A DNA stretch of 64,000 nucleotides from Brenneria bubanii (GTDB lineage: Bacteria > Pseudomonadota > Gammaproteobacteria > Enterobacterales > Enterobacteriaceae), in assembly GCF_022378355.1 (NCBI RefSeq), contig NZ_JAKMAJ010000012.1:1-64000 (forward strand). The letters run 5' to 3'. Position 1 is the stretch's first letter. Every line of letters begins with the position of its first letter. Shown piece by piece: positions 1 through 8,370 of the stretch. The notes below the pieces were generated by a model, which did not search any database, was not told where the DNA came from, and saw only the letters and a program-made list of their open reading frames with translations. The position numbers and the translations under genes are program-made.

Positions 1-49
1 ACCTCAAGGAAACAACATGTTGGGTGGAGCGGACAATCCAAATGGTGAA

Positions 50-436
50 TTACTGTCTTATATCATTGGCGCTAACAAAGTGGCAATACTCCAGCAACTC
101 GCGGGCGATGACCTCGCCCTCCCGATCGGCATCAGTGGCGATGACCACGGAGTCCACTTGCTTCAGAAGTGACCTGACAACGGCAAACTGATCCGCCGTA
201 TCTTTTTTAACGGTCATTTTCCACTGCGTCGGCACGATGGGCAGTACGGACTCGCGCCATGGGTTACCGTACTGTTCACCGTAGATCTCAGGTTGAGCCT
301 GCTCTAATAGATGCCCTACAGCCCAGGTAACAATGACTCCGGGACCGGCAAGATAACCCTGCTTACGTTGGGTCGCCCCAAGGATGGCTCCGATATCCTT
401 ACCCTGGGACGGTTTCTCACAGAGATAGAGTTGCAT
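50..436 (-). pseudogene. topB: DNA topoisomerase III, N-terminal fragment (ICE topB)
   Basis: The 128-aa reading frame is the TOPRIM domain of a type IA topoisomerase: it begins MQLYLCEKPSQGKDI, the usual TopB opening, and contains the acidic TOPRIM motif DADREGE near residues 102-108. TopB proteins are about 650 aa and need the catalytic tyrosine domain that follows. Here homology stops after ARELLEYC and the frame ends eight codons later, so the protein cannot relax DNA. In SPI-7-type ICEs topB sits next to the lipoprotein and TIGR03761 genes, exactly as here. The break could be an insertion or deletion whose other side lies beyond the window edge. The family is clear; the cause of truncation is not visible. 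Confidence 0.85.
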
Positions 437-450
437 CTGATCGCCTCCAG

Positions 451-1017
451 TCAGCTCACCTGACCGTTAGCAACCTGCTGCAGCTGCTTCATTAAGCGCC
501 CCAAATACGCATCGGTCAGATGCGAACTATCCGGGGAACTGTAAGTCACCTTCAAACGACTGCCGGCACCGGATTTCTCGACTTCCAGCACCAGGCGATC
601 GCTTCCTTTCCATTCTTGCCCCATTTTATAGTAGCTGCCCTTTACCGCTGACCATACGGAGTGGGCTTCATCGACAGAGCCGGCACTCCAGTCACCGTAC
701 TGATCACGTTTACGCAAACTTTCCAGCTCATCTGAAGAGATAAACTGATAATGACTTTTGAGGCGGGCCGCGGCGGTATCAACATCCACGGGAAGGGTAT
801 AAACATGGAGCACATTTTGACGCGGGCCGGTGTTTCCGGCTTTGGTCATCCATGGCATGTCACTGTCATTAGCACTATTGGCACTGCCGCCGGCCAGCGA
901 ATGGGCGGCATCACTGATTTTTTGATTCCACGCAGCGAGGTCGCTACCGGCGCAACCGCTTAAAATCAGCGCCGTGCAAAATAGAGCAGGCATTAACGCT
1001 TTCTTGTAAGGGCTCAT
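451..1017 (-). CDS. ICE-encoded putative lipoprotein
   Basis: A 188-aa protein with a lipoprotein signal peptide: positive MSPYKK start, hydrophobic stretch and lipobox LILSGC with the lipidated Cys near residue 22. The mature part is Ser/Ala-rich at first, then contains a repeated pattern of aromatic and charged residues with no domain I recognise. Its start codon overlaps the stop of the upstream gene (ATGA arrangement at 1014-1017), so it is translated with the ICE operon. The position between the TIGR03761-type gene and topB matches SPI-7-like elements. The function is unknown; a cell-envelope role in conjugation is an inference from the lipobox and context. Confidence 0.75.
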   Translation of the reverse strand: MSPYKKALMPALFCTALILSGCAGSDLAAWNQKISDAAHSLAGGSANSANDSDMPWMTKAGNTGPRQNVLHVYTLPVDVDTAAARLKSHYQFISSDELESLRKRDQYGDWSAGSVDEAHSVWSAVKGSYYKMGQEWKGSDRLVLEVEKSGAGSRLKVTYSSPDSSHLTDAYLGRLMKQLQQVANGQVS

Positions 1018-1757
1018 GCATTGCCTCCTTTATCAGAGGAAGAATCAGCGGAGACAGTGACAGGATTACGTAACGGCGGGGAGAACGTTGAACGTTTCAC
1101 ACCCGTTAAGATATCTGCATCCGGTTCACCTAACCGTTTGATAGCCTCAAGACCGGCAGGCGTTTGCAGACGAATATCATCGCGGGTCACGCTGACAGAA
1201 TGATATTGTTGCACCACCCCGTATACCTGACGAACCCAGTGTCCTCCCTTACTCAGCAAATCATCGCGTTTCTGACGTGAAATCAAACCGTAATGCCATG
1301 CCTGGAAAGCTTTCATCGCAAGCTGATCAAAACCCACCAGTAACCAGACACAACGGTAACCCAGGGGTGTTCGGCTGAATACACCGATATTTAAAGGCGA
1401 AACGGAGTAAACATCGGACATCGTGATCTGACCCGGCAAATCGGATAAGGTGTTTTCAAGCTCAGCAACCGCCTTTTGTAACCGTGCGGTTCCTCGCTCT
1501 ATCGCCTGCTCCAATAACAACATCGCGTCGTCGGCATACGGGTTGTCACTATCCGAATCGGCATTGATTTTACCTGCCCTAGCGATGACCTGGGGCATGC
1601 TAACTATTTGAGGTTTTTTTGACTCTTTCTGACGTTGACGGCCTTCCCATAAAAGGATGGCATATTGGGTATGCAGTTGAACTGTTAAAGTCGACTTCAG
1701 TGCCCCCGCCTTTCCCCGTGCGGGAGTGTCTGGAGAATTGTTTGCTGTATCTGCCAT
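1014..1757 (-). CDS. TIGR03761-family integrating conjugative element protein (PFL_4669-like)
   Basis: A 247-aa protein that I recognise as the PFL_4669/TIGR03761 family, a conserved gene of PFGI-1/SPI-7-class ICEs with no established biochemical function. Typical stretches include LNIGVFSRTPLGYRCVWLLVG and HWVRQVYGVVQQYHS. I place the start at 1757 rather than the ATG at 1766, because AGAAGG lies 8 nt upstream of the former but abuts the latter. The C-terminal tail is polar and probably disordered. It is first in the leftward run with the lipoprotein and topB. A hairpin with a T-run lies about 150 bp upstream (1890-1920). Confidence 0.8.
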   Translation of the reverse strand: MADTANNSPDTPARGKAGALKSTLTVQLHTQYAILLWEGRQRQKESKKPQIVSMPQVIARAGKINADSDSDNPYADDAMLLLEQAIERGTARLQKAVAELENTLSDLPGQITMSDVYSVSPLNIGVFSRTPLGYRCVWLLVGFDQLAMKAFQAWHYGLISRQKRDDLLSKGGHWVRQVYGVVQQYHSVSVTRDDIRLQTPAGLEAIKRLGEPDADILTGVKRSTFSPPLRNPVTVSADSSSDKGGNA

Positions 1758-1889
1758 GTTGAGCATCCTTCTGTCTGCTGAGAGTATGTTTGGCTTGAAA
1801 TAGTCTCGGCAGGGCCAGAAAGCAGCAATTCAAAACTCTTTTTGGTTTGTGAAGAGAAAGTGTAAAAGGCGGGGTGTTCGTTTTTTAAT

Positions 1890-1920
1890 CTTGTTGGCAC
1901 TGCCAACAAGCTCACTTTTT
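1890..1920. terminator. Hairpin terminator-like repeat, copy 1
   Basis: CTTGTTGGCA (1890-1899) pairs with TGCCAACAAG (1901-1910) around a single C, followed by CTCACTTTTT. The same element recurs at 3989-4020 and in degraded form near 35085. The stop codon of the 49-aa frame at 1912-2061 lies within the downstream flank, so the hairpin would end that leftward transcript; T-runs on both flanks make it potentially bidirectional. Confidence 0.6.
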
Positions 1921-2061
1921 AACCACACATGTACATCCTAGCTGATGCAAGAACTCGTTCAGTTCGGTTTCAGTTACGTCACTAAAATCCATGCCAACTG
2001 ATAATACCCAGAGCTGCACGAATGCCGCGAGAAATTTACTCAGTATCGTTGTTATCATCAT
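1912..2061 (-). CDS. Possible 49-aa small membrane-like protein
   Basis: A short frame opening MMITTILSKFLAAF and ending TCVVKK, preceded by GGAGAG about 6 nt before the first ATG. The first 22 residues are hydrophobic and could form a membrane segment; the rest is acidic and polar. Its stop codon sits directly beside the hairpin at 1890-1910, a layout expected of a real small gene with its own terminator. No homologue comes to mind. It fills most of the otherwise empty 1758-2309 interval. Confidence 0.4.
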   Translation of the reverse strand: MMITTILSKFLAAFVQLWVLSVGMDFSDVTETELNEFLHQLGCTCVVKK

Positions 2062-2162
2062 CCATCTCTCCGTACCTTGCTATTCAATAGATTATCTTAT
2101 GCAAAACACCATAAATTTCACCGGTTTCCTCTGATCAACTTACCGAGTTGAGCTATCATTAT

Positions 2163-2218
2163 GCCGCCGTCGGGGCTCCCGGCGGACCAACCGTTGAATT
2201 GGGCAAGCACAATTCAAC
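2163..2218. promoter_or_regulatory. Two inverted repeats upstream of the RES gene
   Basis: CCGCCG (2164-2169) pairs with CGGCGG (2180-2185), and a perfect 9-bp inverted repeat GTTGAATTG (2193-2201) / CAATTCAAC (2210-2218) follows with an 8-nt loop. They lie 90-145 bp upstream of the RES-domain start at 2310. They may be an operator or an mRNA leader structure. No terminator-like T-run follows. Confidence 0.4.
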
Positions 2219-2309
2219 ACTTCACTCATAGCAGAAAGGATCATCTTTATGATTACCCAATGCTTATTTCTAAAAACAGTAAATCCACGCCTAGCTAAGG
2301 ACGGAAAAT

Positions 2310-2939
2310 ATGATTATTCAATTCGAGGGCGACCTACATGATCGCATAAAAAAAATTATGGACTTGGAAGACCAGGGGGACATTCAGGTGACAAAGGTCA
2401 TCCCAGAAGGTACTGGCTACTACAAGTTGCAGGACGAATACCATGATGGGAACGGTGTTTTCTTTAATCCAAAAAGCAATAACCGTTTTTCGTTGTCCGA
2501 TAAGTCGAAAGGGCCGATGTACCTAGCCGATTCGCCTCATACGGCGTGTAGTGAATTTTTTCAGGATGAAGAATTCATTGACCGTTCGGACTTTGAAGTG
2601 AACTGCATGGCAGAAATCACAACCAAGAAGCCGCTGAAAGTCTTTGATGAGACCCGATTGGCCCCCCATCTTAACCTTGCTGTCGGCGACCTAATGGGGA
2701 CTAAAGCCGTGTATCCTTTTACACAGGAACTGGCGAAAGAGTTGTCTCAACATGCAGATGGATTAGAGTATTTGTCCCGACATACCGGGAAACCGTGTGT
2801 GGTGCTTTGGTCTGATAAAGTCGATGGGGATGACATAGTGTCGACGGAGTCAGTGACTCCGTTACACCAGTACAAACATCAAGGAAAAACAGCCAAGCAG
2901 ATCCTAAAATCTGAGTGTAATTTAAAGATCGCAGGATAA
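2310..2939 (+). CDS. RES-domain protein, probable NAD+-degrading toxin
   Basis: The 209-aa protein carries RES-family signatures: GTGYYKL, then NNRFS with the conserved Arg, then the YLADSPHTACSEFF block containing the conserved Glu. RES toxins (for example MbcT, Xre-RES systems) degrade NAD+ and are neutralised by Xre/MbcA-type antitoxins. The start at 2310 follows AAGGACGGAAAAT, a good ribosome binding site. It is the only rightward gene in this ICE segment and faces the gene at 2980-3654 tail to tail, 40 bp away, instead of the usual antitoxin-toxin operon. The RES call is from sequence; the toxin role is family knowledge; pairing with the neighbour is inference. Confidence 0.7.
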   Translation: MIIQFEGDLHDRIKKIMDLEDQGDIQVTKVIPEGTGYYKLQDEYHDGNGVFFNPKSNNRFSLSDKSKGPMYLADSPHTACSEFFQDEEFIDRSDFEVNCMAEITTKKPLKVFDETRLAPHLNLAVGDLMGTKAVYPFTQELAKELSQHADGLEYLSRHTGKPCVVLWSDKVDGDDIVSTESVTPLHQYKHQGKTAKQILKSECNLKIAG

Positions 2940-2979
2940 CTTAAGAAAAAGCAGTGCCAGGTATGACTGGCACTCCTTT

Positions 2980-3654
2980 TTATACGGCATTTTGGGTACC
3001 AAAGTTCTCTGCCAGAATGCGTAGATGAGCCATTTCTTCCTCCGTAGCCCCGCGCCGCAGTATATCCAACACGCTGATTTTTTCCGCGCAGCCCGGTATT
3101 TCAATCTTACGGGTAAAGAAGTTGCATTTGCGTAAACTACTTACATCATGTGTGATGCACGACAATAATTCCGGCACTCCTTTCAGCATGCCATTTTCAC
3201 TAAGTTTTTTATCGATGGAAAATTGAAAGACCGGATACAGCTTTTCTGCCCCCCAGTCCAGCACTATAAGTTTATTTTGTTTACCGTATTTATGGATAGT
3301 AGGAACGGATAATCCCAGCAGCCCTTTGACAGCAGTGGACTTATGAACGCCGCCATACTTTTCCAAGCTTTTTAGAAATTCCAGCCGTGCTTCAGCATAT
3401 TCTGTCTGCTCATCTTTTTCCGTGCTGTTGTTATTTATCAGCGACTGGGTGAGAGCCAAAACTTTTAATTCCGACCAAAATTCATCGTCGGGTAATGTTA
3501 ATAAAGAAAACAGTTTGTCTTCTTCAATATCATCAAGGACATCGACAAATTTTTTGCCGACGTTATCAATGCGCGACTGGAGCAGCAATTTTACAGTGTG
3601 CTCAGGGTTGAGCCTATGAGCACGAGTATTTTTGTTCATGGTCAGTGTAGTCAT
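2980..3654 (-). CDS. Putative DNA-binding partner/antitoxin of the RES protein
   Basis: A 224-aa protein with a likely helix-turn-helix near residues 120-150 (KSTAVKGLLGLSVPTIHKYG) and a C-terminal segment (VLDILRRGATEEEMAHLRIL) that could be a toxin-binding module like that of Xre/MbcA antitoxins. The N-terminal half is charged and helical. GAGGTC lies 5 nt before the ATG at 3654. It converges on the RES gene with only 40 bp between stops. I do not recognise the exact family; antitoxin function is inferred from the HTH, size and the neighbouring RES toxin. Confidence 0.5.
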   Translation of the reverse strand: MTTLTMNKNTRAHRLNPEHTVKLLLQSRIDNVGKKFVDVLDDIEEDKLFSLLTLPDDEFWSELKVLALTQSLINNNSTEKDEQTEYAEARLEFLKSLEKYGGVHKSTAVKGLLGLSVPTIHKYGKQNKLIVLDWGAEKLYPVFQFSIDKKLSENGMLKGVPELLSCITHDVSSLRKCNFFTRKIEIPGCAEKISVLDILRRGATEEEMAHLRILAENFGTQNAV

Positions 3655-3988
3655 GATGACCTCGTCTCAGTTGTTTAAGATTCTCATGGGTTCATGATAG
3701 AACAAATCTTAAACTCGCGCAACTTTTGCACACTTCTTTTTTAGGCTATGAACCCTTTCGTTTTCTGCTGAAAAGCGGGAGATCACACTGGGCGATGACT
3801 TTACCAAGAGAGTGGATGCCATGATGACCGACTACTTTCCAGCACAAGCATTTCCCTCCTTCAGATAGGCAGTCTCAGGTACCATAACTTTTCCTTTCAC
3901 TGAGCAACAGAAAGGATATACCTCGAACTGATCCATATCAGCTCGGACCTTTTCCTTAAAAAATCTAAAAAACGAAGCCCTCATTTTT

Positions 3989-4022
3989 GAGCTTGTTGGC
4001 AGTGCCAACAAGCTCATTTTTT
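3989..4022. terminator. Hairpin terminator-like repeat, copy 2
   Basis: A perfect 13-bp stem, GAGCTTGTTGGCA (3989-4001) and TGCCAACAAGCTC (4003-4015), around one G, then ATTTTTT; CATTTTT also flanks the left side. It is the best-preserved copy of the repeat seen at 1890 and 35085. The surrounding interval 3655-4118 contains no other gene I can support; the short leftward frame running through the hairpin looks like a by-product of the repeat. Confidence 0.65.
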
Positions 4023-4118
4023 AACCGTTCGAGGATGAGCAAGGTAAAACAAATGGATAAGGCTTGTGTTCGCTATACCAGAAAGTCATTCAATAACTTT
4101 AAGCAGTTCGCACTAATA

Positions 4119-4379
4119 TTACTCACTACGCTGTTTTTTTAGTTCTTTAACATGTTGCTTTTGCAATTGATAGGCCGCTTCAGTGTCTATCGACTCCTGG
4201 CTTAAATCCGCCATATACTGATCATGGAGCAACTCCTGGCGTCCACTACCTTCAGAGCGTTCAATGTCACGTTCAAGTGCTGACAGATAAGTAGCTCTTG
4301 CGGATTTGTACTTTTTCTCACGCAAGTCCAACTCAGTGAGAGCCTCTGAAATTTTTTCTTCAAGTTCTGGAGTGGTCAT
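4119..4379 (-). CDS. Small coiled-coil ICE protein
   Basis: An 86-aa, highly charged protein beginning MTTPELEEKISEALTELDL and ending in a Lys-rich helix; the heptad-like spacing of Leu/Ile/Ala suggests a continuous coiled coil. A longer frame extends upstream, but AAAAGGACC lies 6 nt before the ATG at 4379 and the longer N-terminus looks like a chance hydrophobic extension. It lies downstream of the STY4528-type gene in the same direction. No function is known. Confidence 0.5.
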   Translation of the reverse strand: MTTPELEEKISEALTELDLREKKYKSARATYLSALERDIERSEGSGRQELLHDQYMADLSQESIDTEAAYQLQKQHVKELKKQRSE

Positions 4380-4533
4380 GCAATGGTCCTTTTTTACAAT
4401 GGTGGCAAGTTCACCTGTAAAAACTCTCATGATTGTCCAAGTCCCTGCAACCAAAATAGATACACCCAGCTTGACACAAAACAAGGCAAATCCGGATTTG
4501 AACAATCCTATGTATAGGCTCTTTTATATCAAC

Positions 4534-5769
4534 TCATGTTCTGATTTTGGCTCGTGCCATTTCCTGACGTAATTTAGCGACAACACTGCTGACATGTTCC
4601 CGTGATGCAGATTTTCGGTGAACAGGTAATTCTGTTTTTGCTGAAACAGCAGCGCGCTGTGATTTGCCAGCACTGTTTGGTTTAGCTGACTGCATCGGTT
4701 TTGCCGGCGAATACAACTCCCCGTTCCGGGCGCGCTTTATCACCGTCAGCAGCCAGGCAGTCGGGTTATTCAGATTGCCTCGGGCCATCGTCTGAACAAG
4801 GCTATCCAACACTTGCCGGGCATCCTCAGCAGACAATGCGCAAAGCTGAGCGGTTATCTGTCGGCGATCATCCTCAGCCATGCTGCGTTGCAGTTCGGCT
4901 GGTAGCTCTGGTACGTACGTTTTTTTATTCACACTGTGTGTGAAATTACGTACGTTACAGTTCGGTTTGGGTGAATCCTTGTAAGTAACTGATTCCAGAA
5001 TGAGTTCGGTATCCGAACTGCGCTTAAATTGACTAAGTTCGGCATCCGAACCGGGGGGGTTATTACCGGGTTCGGTTATAGAACCATGGGAAATAGGCTC
5101 CCTGAGGGACACGCGTTTCGCCATCTGCTGAGGCGTTTGCGGCGACCCCAATCGTTCAACGATAGCTGCCATCTGCGAATGCTGATGACGCATTGTCGGG
5201 TCATTTTGGATATCGGACAACACTGACCAAGCCGTTTGATTCACCGTACGGTTTTTATGCTCACAGGCCGCAGCCAGCGTATCAAGCCAGGTCGGATCTA
5301 ATGTCTCGGCATCACGGGCTGATAATGGTTCATCGTGTTGCGCATAGATGTTTCCCCGCACACGACCTTTATCGTCACGCACACGGCGACACAGGCTGAG
5401 CCAGCCGGTAAGACGTAACATCAACAAAACGCGACTAACGGTCTCACGGGATGCTTTGCCGTTAAATGGAGAAGCAAGCTGCAACTGTAATTCATCATAA
5501 GTCGGAAATACGGCCCCCTGATTCTGTTGCGCATACAGACGGATCATTATCCACGCCGTTTTATCCAGTGGCGATAAACGCGTGTCCAACAATAATCGGC
5601 GGGGTATGGAATCATGCACATTGCCCATATAGAGCAGGCCACTACGCAGATTCGTAACATCGGCGCTACCCGTGTGTTTTTCCGCGCTTATTCGCTCCAC
5701 CATTCGGGCATTCATTTGCGCCAGTGTAAAGGAGATCAGGCTATCATCAGGTATTCGAGTTGTAGTCAT
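4534..5769 (-). CDS. STY4528-family pathogenicity island replication protein
   Basis: A 411-aa protein that I recognise as the STY4528 family of SPI-7-type elements, annotated as an island replication protein. Residues about 60-135 (LLDTRLSPLDKTAWIMIRLY, then TYDELQLQLASPF and SRETVSRVLLMLRLTGWLSL) look like a Rep-type winged helix; a long polar linker follows and the C-terminus is basic. It would act when the ICE excises and replicates as a circle, with DnaB and ParAB from the same operon. The start at 5769 gives MTTTRIPDDSLISF. The linker is rich in Ser/Pro/Asn. Confidence 0.75.
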   Translation of the reverse strand: MTTTRIPDDSLISFTLAQMNARMVERISAEKHTGSADVTNLRSGLLYMGNVHDSIPRRLLLDTRLSPLDKTAWIMIRLYAQQNQGAVFPTYDELQLQLASPFNGKASRETVSRVLLMLRLTGWLSLCRRVRDDKGRVRGNIYAQHDEPLSARDAETLDPTWLDTLAAACEHKNRTVNQTAWSVLSDIQNDPTMRHQHSQMAAIVERLGSPQTPQQMAKRVSLREPISHGSITEPGNNPPGSDAELSQFKRSSDTELILESVTYKDSPKPNCNVRNFTHSVNKKTYVPELPAELQRSMAEDDRRQITAQLCALSAEDARQVLDSLVQTMARGNLNNPTAWLLTVIKRARNGELYSPAKPMQSAKPNSAGKSQRAAVSAKTELPVHRKSASREHVSSVVAKLRQEMARAKIRT

Positions 5770-5908
5770 GGATTTAGCGGATCCTTAATCACGCGCCCTG
5801 CGCCAACAAATATGGCGAAGGAGTCAAACGGTAATCGTGCAGGCAATGCTGCACATGGCTAAAGGCACTCAGTCCTGTACCCGGTACCCAGGCACAGGGT
5901 GAATGTCG

Positions 5909-6172
5909 TCACTTCCAAATTTCATTGTTGTAGCGTTCGTGGGTGAGTAACTCCCAGTCTGCGCCACTGTTACGGCTTAACAGCCGCCAGGTGGCCCCGA
6001 CATTAATCTTTATCCAGGCACGCCCGGGGGCGTGCTTACCTTTTACATGGATATTTTTGTAATTTCGCTCGCCGCGGCGAAACTGCTGAACCAGCGCTTT
6101 CGCTTTTTTCTGGCAAGATGGCGGCGCAGAACGAGGGGCCTGCAAACCGGGCATCAAGATCATGGGCTTCAT
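5909..6172 (-). CDS. Small basic ICE protein, unknown function
   Basis: An 87-aa basic protein (many Lys/Arg, ending ELLTHERYNNEIWK) whose ATG overlaps the TGA of the DUF2857 gene (6169-6172), so translation is coupled. The pattern KNIHVKGKHAPGRAWIKINV followed by WRLLS suggests a small alpha/beta fold vaguely like RelE/ParE proteins, but no catalytic residues can be assigned. It is a conserved position in SPI-7-like ICE replication operons as I recall; no function is claimed. Confidence 0.6.
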   Translation of the reverse strand: MKPMILMPGLQAPRSAPPSCQKKAKALVQQFRRGERNYKNIHVKGKHAPGRAWIKINVGATWRLLSRNSGADWELLTHERYNNEIWK

Positions 6173-6792
6173 GCCGGCCTCCTCACCGTTCCTCTCTCGG
6201 CATGATTACGGACCGCCTGAATGGCCTTTTTGGCCGTGTTGGTATGAGGTACATCGAAGCCGCGTACCGCGTGCCACACAGCTGTAAGCGACACATCCAT
6301 TTGCTCGGTGGCCAGCATCATGACATCCAGACCATCCGCGCTTGAGGGATCGTCAATGCCTGCCTTTTGCCACTGGCGCCACAGCGTCGCATTTTCTTCA
6401 TCACTGAGTGCGGCGCAACGCCCCTGGCGGATACTGATACCGGTCATACGCCGACGCGCGGCGACTTCAACCGTCGTCAACCCAAAATAGTGCTGCATCA
6501 TCTCAATAGAACCCCCGAGCGCCAGGGCACGGTCAATACGTTGCATGCGTTGTTGCTCGCGACGCGCATGCTGCAGCATCAATGAGAAGTTTTCATGGTG
6601 GATTTGAAATGTCAGTACCGATACCGGGCTGTTCAGCAGATAATGCAGATCTTCAACAGTTAAACCATGCAGCAGTTGCATTTCCTCTGTGGTCAGTCCC
6701 AGAGACTCACAACGGCGTATATAGCCGGACTTCAACTCCATAACCAACTGCGTTAACAAGCTGTTGGTCGCCTGAGATAAACTGTTACTCAT
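6169..6792 (-). CDS. DUF2857 domain protein
   Basis: A 207-aa protein with the DUF2857 pattern: a helical N-terminus (LLTQLVMELKSGYIRRCESL), LTVEDLHYLLNSPVSVLTF, then a helix-turn-helix-like stretch HYFGLTTVEVAARRRMTGI. DUF2857 proteins are found almost only in PFGI-1/SPI-7-type ICEs and plasmids, often annotated as regulators, but their role is unproven. The gene overlaps its downstream neighbour by 4 nt. About 130 bp without a gene separates it from DUF2786. Confidence 0.75.
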   Translation of the reverse strand: MSNSLSQATNSLLTQLVMELKSGYIRRCESLGLTTEEMQLLHGLTVEDLHYLLNSPVSVLTFQIHHENFSLMLQHARREQQRMQRIDRALALGGSIEMMQHYFGLTTVEVAARRRMTGISIRQGRCAALSDEENATLWRQWQKAGIDDPSSADGLDVMMLATEQMDVSLTAVWHAVRGFDVPHTNTAKKAIQAVRNHAERGTVRRPA

Positions 6793-6925
6793 CGTTGGTT
6801 CCCCCCCAGATATTCAACCACCGGGCTCAAAGCAGTGAATGGCAAAAAAATAAAGCGGTAAGATAAGCAGGTCAGAAAAACAGGAGCCAGGGAAAGGTTA
6901 TCCGTTGGCGATAATTGAATGCACA

Positions 6926-7645
6926 TCACTGAACCTCCCGCCGATGACCAAGCGCGGCAGGCCCGGTTCCCTGTACACCGTGATGCAACCGGGCGTTCTG
7001 TCCGGCCTCATACCCCTGCCGTCGGGCAATATCGTCACCGCGACATGTCTTGAGTGCGCGTGTTTGTAACTCGCCCATTCTCTGATTCTCCATCCATGAC
7101 ACCATCAACTGGTGCTCCTGTTCAGAAACCCGAAACGTTGTAATGACCTGCCGAACGCCCAGAACCCATCCGGCCCGAAACTGCTCCGCTCTCGCACGGC
7201 GCGTAGTCAGTTTCAAACGCTTGTTCTGGGTTTTCAAATAGGCTGAAGTGGCATCTTTCAACTGACGGCTAAGCACATCAAACGCATAAGCGGCAACAGC
7301 CGGGCGTCCGCTAAAGCCATAGAACGTCACATTACGGCGATACCCGGACGGGGTTTCTCGCCAGGAGAAATACAGGCGGCACCCAAAGGCATGGCAAACG
7401 GCCCATGCCAGACTGGACATCCACTCGGGGAGTTTGCTCTTAGCCTCTGACGGCGCTCCCTGACTTGGGGCCTGCTGTATTGATGAAAGGCTCGCATCCA
7501 GCTCGCTGATACCGTATTTTTCCATCAGTTTTTGCGCCCGGGCCAACGCCAGACCAGCCTCATGGGCATTCCTGTTGCTACGAGCCAGTTCAAGAAGTTT
7601 ACGAACCAGTTTCACCAAGCGTTCTTGTCGTTGTGAAGAACTCAT
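6926..7645 (-). CDS. DUF2786 domain protein
   Basis: A 239-aa protein whose first 50 residues match DUF2786: KLVRKLLELARSN-(N/A)-HEAGLALARAQKLMEKYGI. The rest has a W/Y-rich central region (AVCHAFGCRLYFSWRETPSG) like the second domain of these proteins, which are common in mobile elements. No biochemical activity is established. Its ATG overlaps the preceding stop (7642-7645), so it is part of the replication/partition operon. Confidence 0.75.
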   Translation of the reverse strand: MSSSQRQERLVKLVRKLLELARSNRNAHEAGLALARAQKLMEKYGISELDASLSSIQQAPSQGAPSEAKSKLPEWMSSLAWAVCHAFGCRLYFSWRETPSGYRRNVTFYGFSGRPAVAAYAFDVLSRQLKDATSAYLKTQNKRLKLTTRRARAEQFRAGWVLGVRQVITTFRVSEQEHQLMVSWMENQRMGELQTRALKTCRGDDIARRQGYEAGQNARLHHGVQGTGPAALGHRREVQ

Positions 7646-8340
7646 CGGTCATTCTCCTCTGTTGCAGGTACGTCACGCTGCAGCTCGCGCAGACGACGCA
7701 TAACCCGGATAAGGCGCATCAGCTTGACGGCGTGAATGTCGTCAAGCAGCGGTAAGTCAGCAGCCCTCTCCGTTCCGATTAACACATCGCCCAGTGAACA
7801 ACCGTCATGGTCGGTGTTGTCGGCGCCGGCAAGAGAGAGCAGAAAAACAGTAAAAGGGGAAGGTTGTTCAATACGCCCTGCCGCCAGATGCCGATCGGCC
7901 AGCTCATAGCCGGCCGCGTACAATCCGGATCTGTCAGCTTTGATTTCAGCTTCGCACCCCGCGACTTCGGCCAGTTCGAAAGCCAGACGGAACGTCATTA
8001 CCTGCAGATGTTCAATATCATCCTGCAGTGTTGGAATGGCCCAGATAGTGCCGACAGGCTCCAGACCCACGTCAGCAAAAGCAACCTCAGAATGTTCGGT
8101 ATTATCTTGTTGTGGCGCCATGACCAAATGCGGGGGCTGGAATGGAGAACGCGTTAATACCTCATCGTTGTCCGGTAAGGGGGCACTCCCTGAGGCACTT
8201 TCGGTTTCACCAGAGAGTATCGCCGGCGCACCGTATAAATCAGTCTGGGTCTCTACACGCGTCGTATTGAAAGAAGGAGCCGTTTTCTCTTCCTGCTGTT
8301 CCTCCGAAGTGTTGTCCTGCTTACCATCTGAATCAAACAA
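7642..8340 (-). CDS. ICE hypothetical protein with unusual start codon
   Basis: A protein of about 232 aa with an acidic, low-complexity N-terminal third (many Glu, Asp, Thr, Ser) and a helical C-terminal domain rich in Leu/Ala/Asp (LADRHLAAGRIEQPS, DDIHAVKLMRLIRVMRRL). No ATG or GTG is available: the first candidate is TTG at 8340, and upstream in frame only CTG and ATT precede the TAG. parB ends 30 nt upstream, so coupled initiation is likely. Present between parB and DUF2786 in this ICE class; function unknown. Confidence 0.6.
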   Translation of the reverse strand: MFDSDGKQDNTSEEQQEEKTAPSFNTTRVETQTDLYGAPAILSGETESASGSAPLPDNDEVLTRSPFQPPHLVMAPQQDNTEHSEVAFADVGLEPVGTIWAIPTLQDDIEHLQVMTFRLAFELAEVAGCEAEIKADRSGLYAAGYELADRHLAAGRIEQPSPFTVFLLSLAGADNTDHDGCSLGDVLIGTERAADLPLLDDIHAVKLMRLIRVMRRLRELQRDVPATEENDR

Positions 8341-8370
8341 AGCGCCGGCCAGGGCTGTCGGCGCAATATT

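Noticed and set aside
1697-1915. Short leftward frames starting MSLLA in the hairpin repeats (also 3832-4017)
   Set aside because: They begin inside the repeated hairpin and then diverge completely, so the shared N-terminus is a consequence of the repeat.
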